In this document: piece after piece, positions 6,708 to 8,296 of the stretch
Position numbering within the stretch: the stretch's first letter is position 1
Layout: each line of letters starts with the position of its first letter
Source of the DNA: an uncultured Actinomycetes bacterium
GTDB taxonomy: Bacteria > Actinomycetota > Actinomycetes > Nanopelagicales > Nanopelagicaceae
Reading direction: 5' to 3'
NCBI GenBank assembly: GCA_903928395.1
Contig: CAIYQS010000068.1
Coordinates: forward strand, 1-8,296
DNA length: 8,296 nt
The notes under the pieces: generated by a model
The model's database searches: none
The model's input: the letters and a program-made list of their open reading frames with translations, nothing else
What the model was told of the DNA's origin: nothing
Program-made: the position numbers and the translations under genes

Positions 6708-7282
6708 TGGTTAATTTAACGCGGATTTATACCAAAACTGGTGATGATGGAACAACATCGCTAGGAGATATGAGTCGCACCTCAAAGAATGACCCGCGCT
6801 TAGAAGCTTACGCTGATGTGGATGAGGCTAACTCTGCGATAGGCGTAGCGCTTTCACTCGGGGCAATTGCGGATGAATCGGTCAAGGTACTTCTGATTCG
6901 CGTGCAGAATGATCTTTTTGACGTTGGAGCAGATTTATCAACACCTGTTATTGATGAACCTAAGGTTGAACCGCTTCGGGTGACTGAAGAGCAAATCACC
7001 TATCTTGAAAATCAAATTGATAGCTATAACCAGGAACTTTCAGAGTTGCGATCATTTGTCCTCCCATCTGGAACTCCTGCGGCGTCTTTATTGCATGTGG
7101 CTAGAACGGTAACAAGGCGTGCAGAGCGATCGACGTGGCACGCAATTCACTCTTTTGGCGCCGGAGTAAATCCGTTAACCGCCAAGTACCTCAACCGGCT
7201 TTCGGATTTGCTCTTTGTTTTGGCTCGCCATGCAAATCGTGAAGAAGGAGACGTTCTTTGGGTTCCAGGCGCTCATCGCTAA
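6707..7282 (+). CDS. pduO: ATP:cob(I)alamin adenosyltransferase, PduO type
   Basis: This enzyme transfers the adenosyl group of ATP to cob(I)alamin (or a cobinamide-type precursor) to make coenzyme B12; databases often label such genes cobO, although that name properly belongs to an unrelated fold. The 191 residues carry the PduO/MMAB landmarks: the N-terminal ATP-binding loop YTKTGDDGTTSLGD (8-21), AYADVDEANSAIG (34-46), FDVGADLSTP (71-80), the central SFVLPSGTPAASLLHVART (116-134) followed by RRAER (137-141), and the helix NRLSDLLFVLAR (163-174). The enzyme family is a trimer of five-helix bundles. The start is the first codon after a good extended -10 promoter, with no ribosome binding site. 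It diverges from murA and converges on the next gene with a seven-base gap. It implies use of adenosylcobalamin but not that the cofactor is made de novo. Confidence 0.95.
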   Translation: MVNLTRIYTKTGDDGTTSLGDMSRTSKNDPRLEAYADVDEANSAIGVALSLGAIADESVKVLLIRVQNDLFDVGADLSTPVIDEPKVEPLRVTEEQITYLENQIDSYNQELSELRSFVLPSGTPAASLLHVARTVTRRAERSTWHAIHSFGAGVNPLTAKYLNRLSDLLFVLARHANREEGDVLWVPGAHR

Positions 7283-7289
7283 CCCGCCA

Positions 7290-8138
7290 TTAAGAATTGG
7301 TTGGAGAAGGTGAAGGCGTTGGAGCGGAACTTGGTGCAGGGACAAAGGTAGTACTCGGCACCGGATCAGTTGATGGCCCTATCCCACATAGTGCATGAAT
7401 TGCTGTAAACATGATTCCAGAATGTAGCGGAACCGGGCTCACCAAAAATATAGTTTGAATCGTTTTTGCGGCAGCGCCGCTTTGGTAAGTGGTTAAATCT
7501 CCGAGAGTTACTCTCCCATCTGGACTGGAAGAATCATTTCCGGTCATAGTTGAAGAAATCCGCCACCACGTGCATTTCTGGGTGGACCCCACAAGAATTG
7601 CCGCACAGGCAAATGCCGGAGCGGAAGGATTCTTTGGATCAAGTGCGCAACTATTAATTTTTGCCGTCGGATCCTTCATTGCAGAAAGAAGTCCAATTAA
7701 TTCTTGACCTGTCGGGACGCGCGCATAAGCGGTTCCAATAGACGTGTAACCAGACGGAGGCCACTTTATTTTGGGCGATGGTTGAACCTTCTTAGGAACA
7801 ATTTTGCGAGCCACATATTTTTTCACAGCGACTTTCTTTTTTACCGGCGCAACAGCCTTTTTCTTGGCCGGTGTGGCCACTTTCTTTTTAGTCGGTGTAA
7901 CCACTTTCTTTTTAGTCGGTGTAACCACTTTCTTTTTAGTGGGTGTAACCACTTTCTTTTTAGTGGGTACAACAGCTTTTTTCTGCGTTGGAGTCTTAGT
8001 TATTTTTGACTTGGGTGTTGCCACTTTTGTGGCAGTTACCTTTGGTTTTGGGGTCGCTGCGCTCACTTGTGATATTCCGATAAATTGCAGCAGCACCAAA
8101 ACCGCCGCAACTTTTCGAAAATTCACTGTCGAGACCAT
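7290..8138 (-). CDS. Secreted or surface protein with lysine-rich octapeptide repeats and a four-cysteine domain, function unknown
   Basis: I do not recognise a family. The 282 residues divide clearly. Residues 1-27 are a signal peptide: a basic start, hydrophobic core VAAVLVLLQFIGI and a cleavage-like VSA-AT. Residues 29-125 are extremely rich in K, P, V and T, with six octapeptide units of the type VTPTKKKV at 56-103. Residues 126-254 look like a globular domain (starts KWPPSGYTSIGTAYARVPTG) with four cysteines (164, 178, 189, 251), compatible with two disulfides outside the cell, and a WW pair at 191-192. The tail 255-282 is Pro/Ser/Thr-rich. Nothing resembles an LPXTG anchor or a lipobox. 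The basic arm could bind anionic polymers such as teichoic acids, nucleic acid or peptidoglycan; this is inference. The ATG has no evident Shine-Dalgarno site and overlaps the end of the upstream permease gene by 16 bases, suggesting coupling. Confidence 0.85.
   Translation of the reverse strand: MVSTVNFRKVAAVLVLLQFIGISQVSAATPKPKVTATKVATPKSKITKTPTQKKAVVPTKKKVVTPTKKKVVTPTKKKVVTPTKKKVATPAKKKAVAPVKKKVAVKKYVARKIVPKKVQPSPKIKWPPSGYTSIGTAYARVPTGQELIGLLSAMKDPTAKINSCALDPKNPSAPAFACAAILVGSTQKCTWWRISSTMTGNDSSSPDGRVTLGDLTTYQSGAAAKTIQTIFLVSPVPLHSGIMFTAIHALCGIGPSTDPVPSTTFVPAPSSAPTPSPSPTNS
7877..7972 (-). repeat. Four near-identical 24-bp tandem repeats inside the lysine-rich protein gene
   Basis: The units begin at 7877, 7901, 7925 and 7949. 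The first two are identical over all 24 bases, the third differs at one position and the fourth at two. Each encodes one octapeptide of the VTPTKKKV kind. More degenerate copies flank them at 7853-7876 and 7973-7996. Near identity at third codon positions indicates recent duplication by slippage or unequal exchange, so the number of units probably varies between strains. Being an exact multiple of three, gain or loss keeps the frame. Confidence 0.92.
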
Positions 8139-8296
8139 TTAAAGGAACGCGCCGCCAAGAACGTTCCGGCTATTAGCCAAGCGGTTAAAACAATTGCAAT
8201 TTTGCCGATCTCCCATTTGTGGGCGACTTCCTGTAAGGCAAAATTATTAGGGAGAAAGACCGAGCGCATTCCCTGCGTAAGCCACTTGAGCGGAAA
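8123..8296 (-). CDS. ABC-2 type transporter permease, C-terminal fragment (5' part outside window)
   Basis: On the minus strand the frame is open from the window edge to the TGA at 8125-8123, giving 57 residues. It starts FPLKWLTQGMRSVFLPNNFA, continues with a short amphipathic stretch (LQEVAHKWEIGK), then a hydrophobic membrane segment IAIVLTAWLIAGTFLAA and a basic end RSFKWSRQ. The W-L-T-Q-G-M-R-S...LP pattern before a last transmembrane helix and an R-x-F-x-W end is what I know from the C-termini of ABC-2 permeases of the daunorubicin/polyketide-exporter type common in Actinobacteria. Those membrane proteins pair with an ATPase usually encoded next to them; none is visible here, but it could lie beyond the window. 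The 3' end overlaps the start of the lysine-repeat gene. There is no start codon in view. Confidence 0.8.
   Translation of the reverse strand, partial: FPLKWLTQGMRSVFLPNNFALQEVAHKWEIGKIAIVLTAWLIAGTFLAARSFKWSRQ

Noticed and set aside
7877..7972. Regular 24-bp repeats as a possible CRISPR array.
   Set aside because: The units are directly adjacent with no spacers, encode an in-frame octapeptide, and no cas genes are nearby.
7804..8142. A 112-residue hydrophobic plus-strand frame with FFLVGVTT repeats, looking like a repeated membrane protein.
   Set aside because: It is the antisense reading of the 24-bp repeats. Lysine codons AAG/AAA on the minus strand read as Phe/Leu here. The minus-strand protein has a proper signal peptide, domain and gene context; this frame has none.
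1..8296. Search for a new defence system, mobile element or RNA gene.
   Set aside because: All bases apart from short gaps of 3 to 69 are accounted for by housekeeping genes, the lysine-repeat gene and the permease fragment. No inverted-repeat ends, transposase, integrase, tRNA-like or rRNA-like sequence was seen.

Overview
The window looks like chromosomal DNA of an actinobacterium with moderate G+C (about half by eye) and a compact genome. The supporting signs are a long delta subunit of F-type ATP synthase, an aspartate in place of the MurA catalytic cysteine, ATP synthase genes sitting next to murA and a PduO-type cobalamin adenosyltransferase (a neighbourhood I recall from Mycobacterium), and an adenosyltransferase promoter that implies an almost leaderless mRNA. 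A small-genome aquatic lineage such as Nanopelagicales would fit the tight packing and G+C, but that placement is inference.

Layout: bases 1-5376 (+) hold the 3' part of the ATP synthase operon in the canonical order atpF (3' end only), atpH, atpA, atpG, atpD, atpC. Junctions are short: a 4-base overlap at atpF/atpH, 53 bases before atpA, 7 bases before atpG, a 1-base overlap at atpG/atpD and 3 bases before atpC. All catalytic motifs of alpha and beta are intact. The epsilon subunit ends right after its beta-sandwich and lacks the C-terminal helical domain. Its stop lies inside the 3' end of murA, which is on the opposite strand (5369-6637, -). murA and the adenosyltransferase gene (6707-7282, +) diverge from a 69-base region with overlapping promoter-like elements.

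From 7290 to 8296 the minus strand carries two genes read leftward: the last 57 codons of an ABC-2 type membrane permease (8123-8296), overlapping by 16 bases the start of an unrecognised secreted or surface protein. That protein has a signal peptide, six lysine-rich octapeptide repeats, a four-cysteine domain and a Pro/Ser/Thr tail.

Functionally the window joins energy conservation (F1 and stator), the first committed step of peptidoglycan synthesis, coenzyme B12 activation and an envelope-associated export locus. There is no mobile element, CRISPR array, RNA gene or defence system visible. The least explained items are the lysine-repeat protein coupled to an ABC permease and the minimal epsilon subunit.
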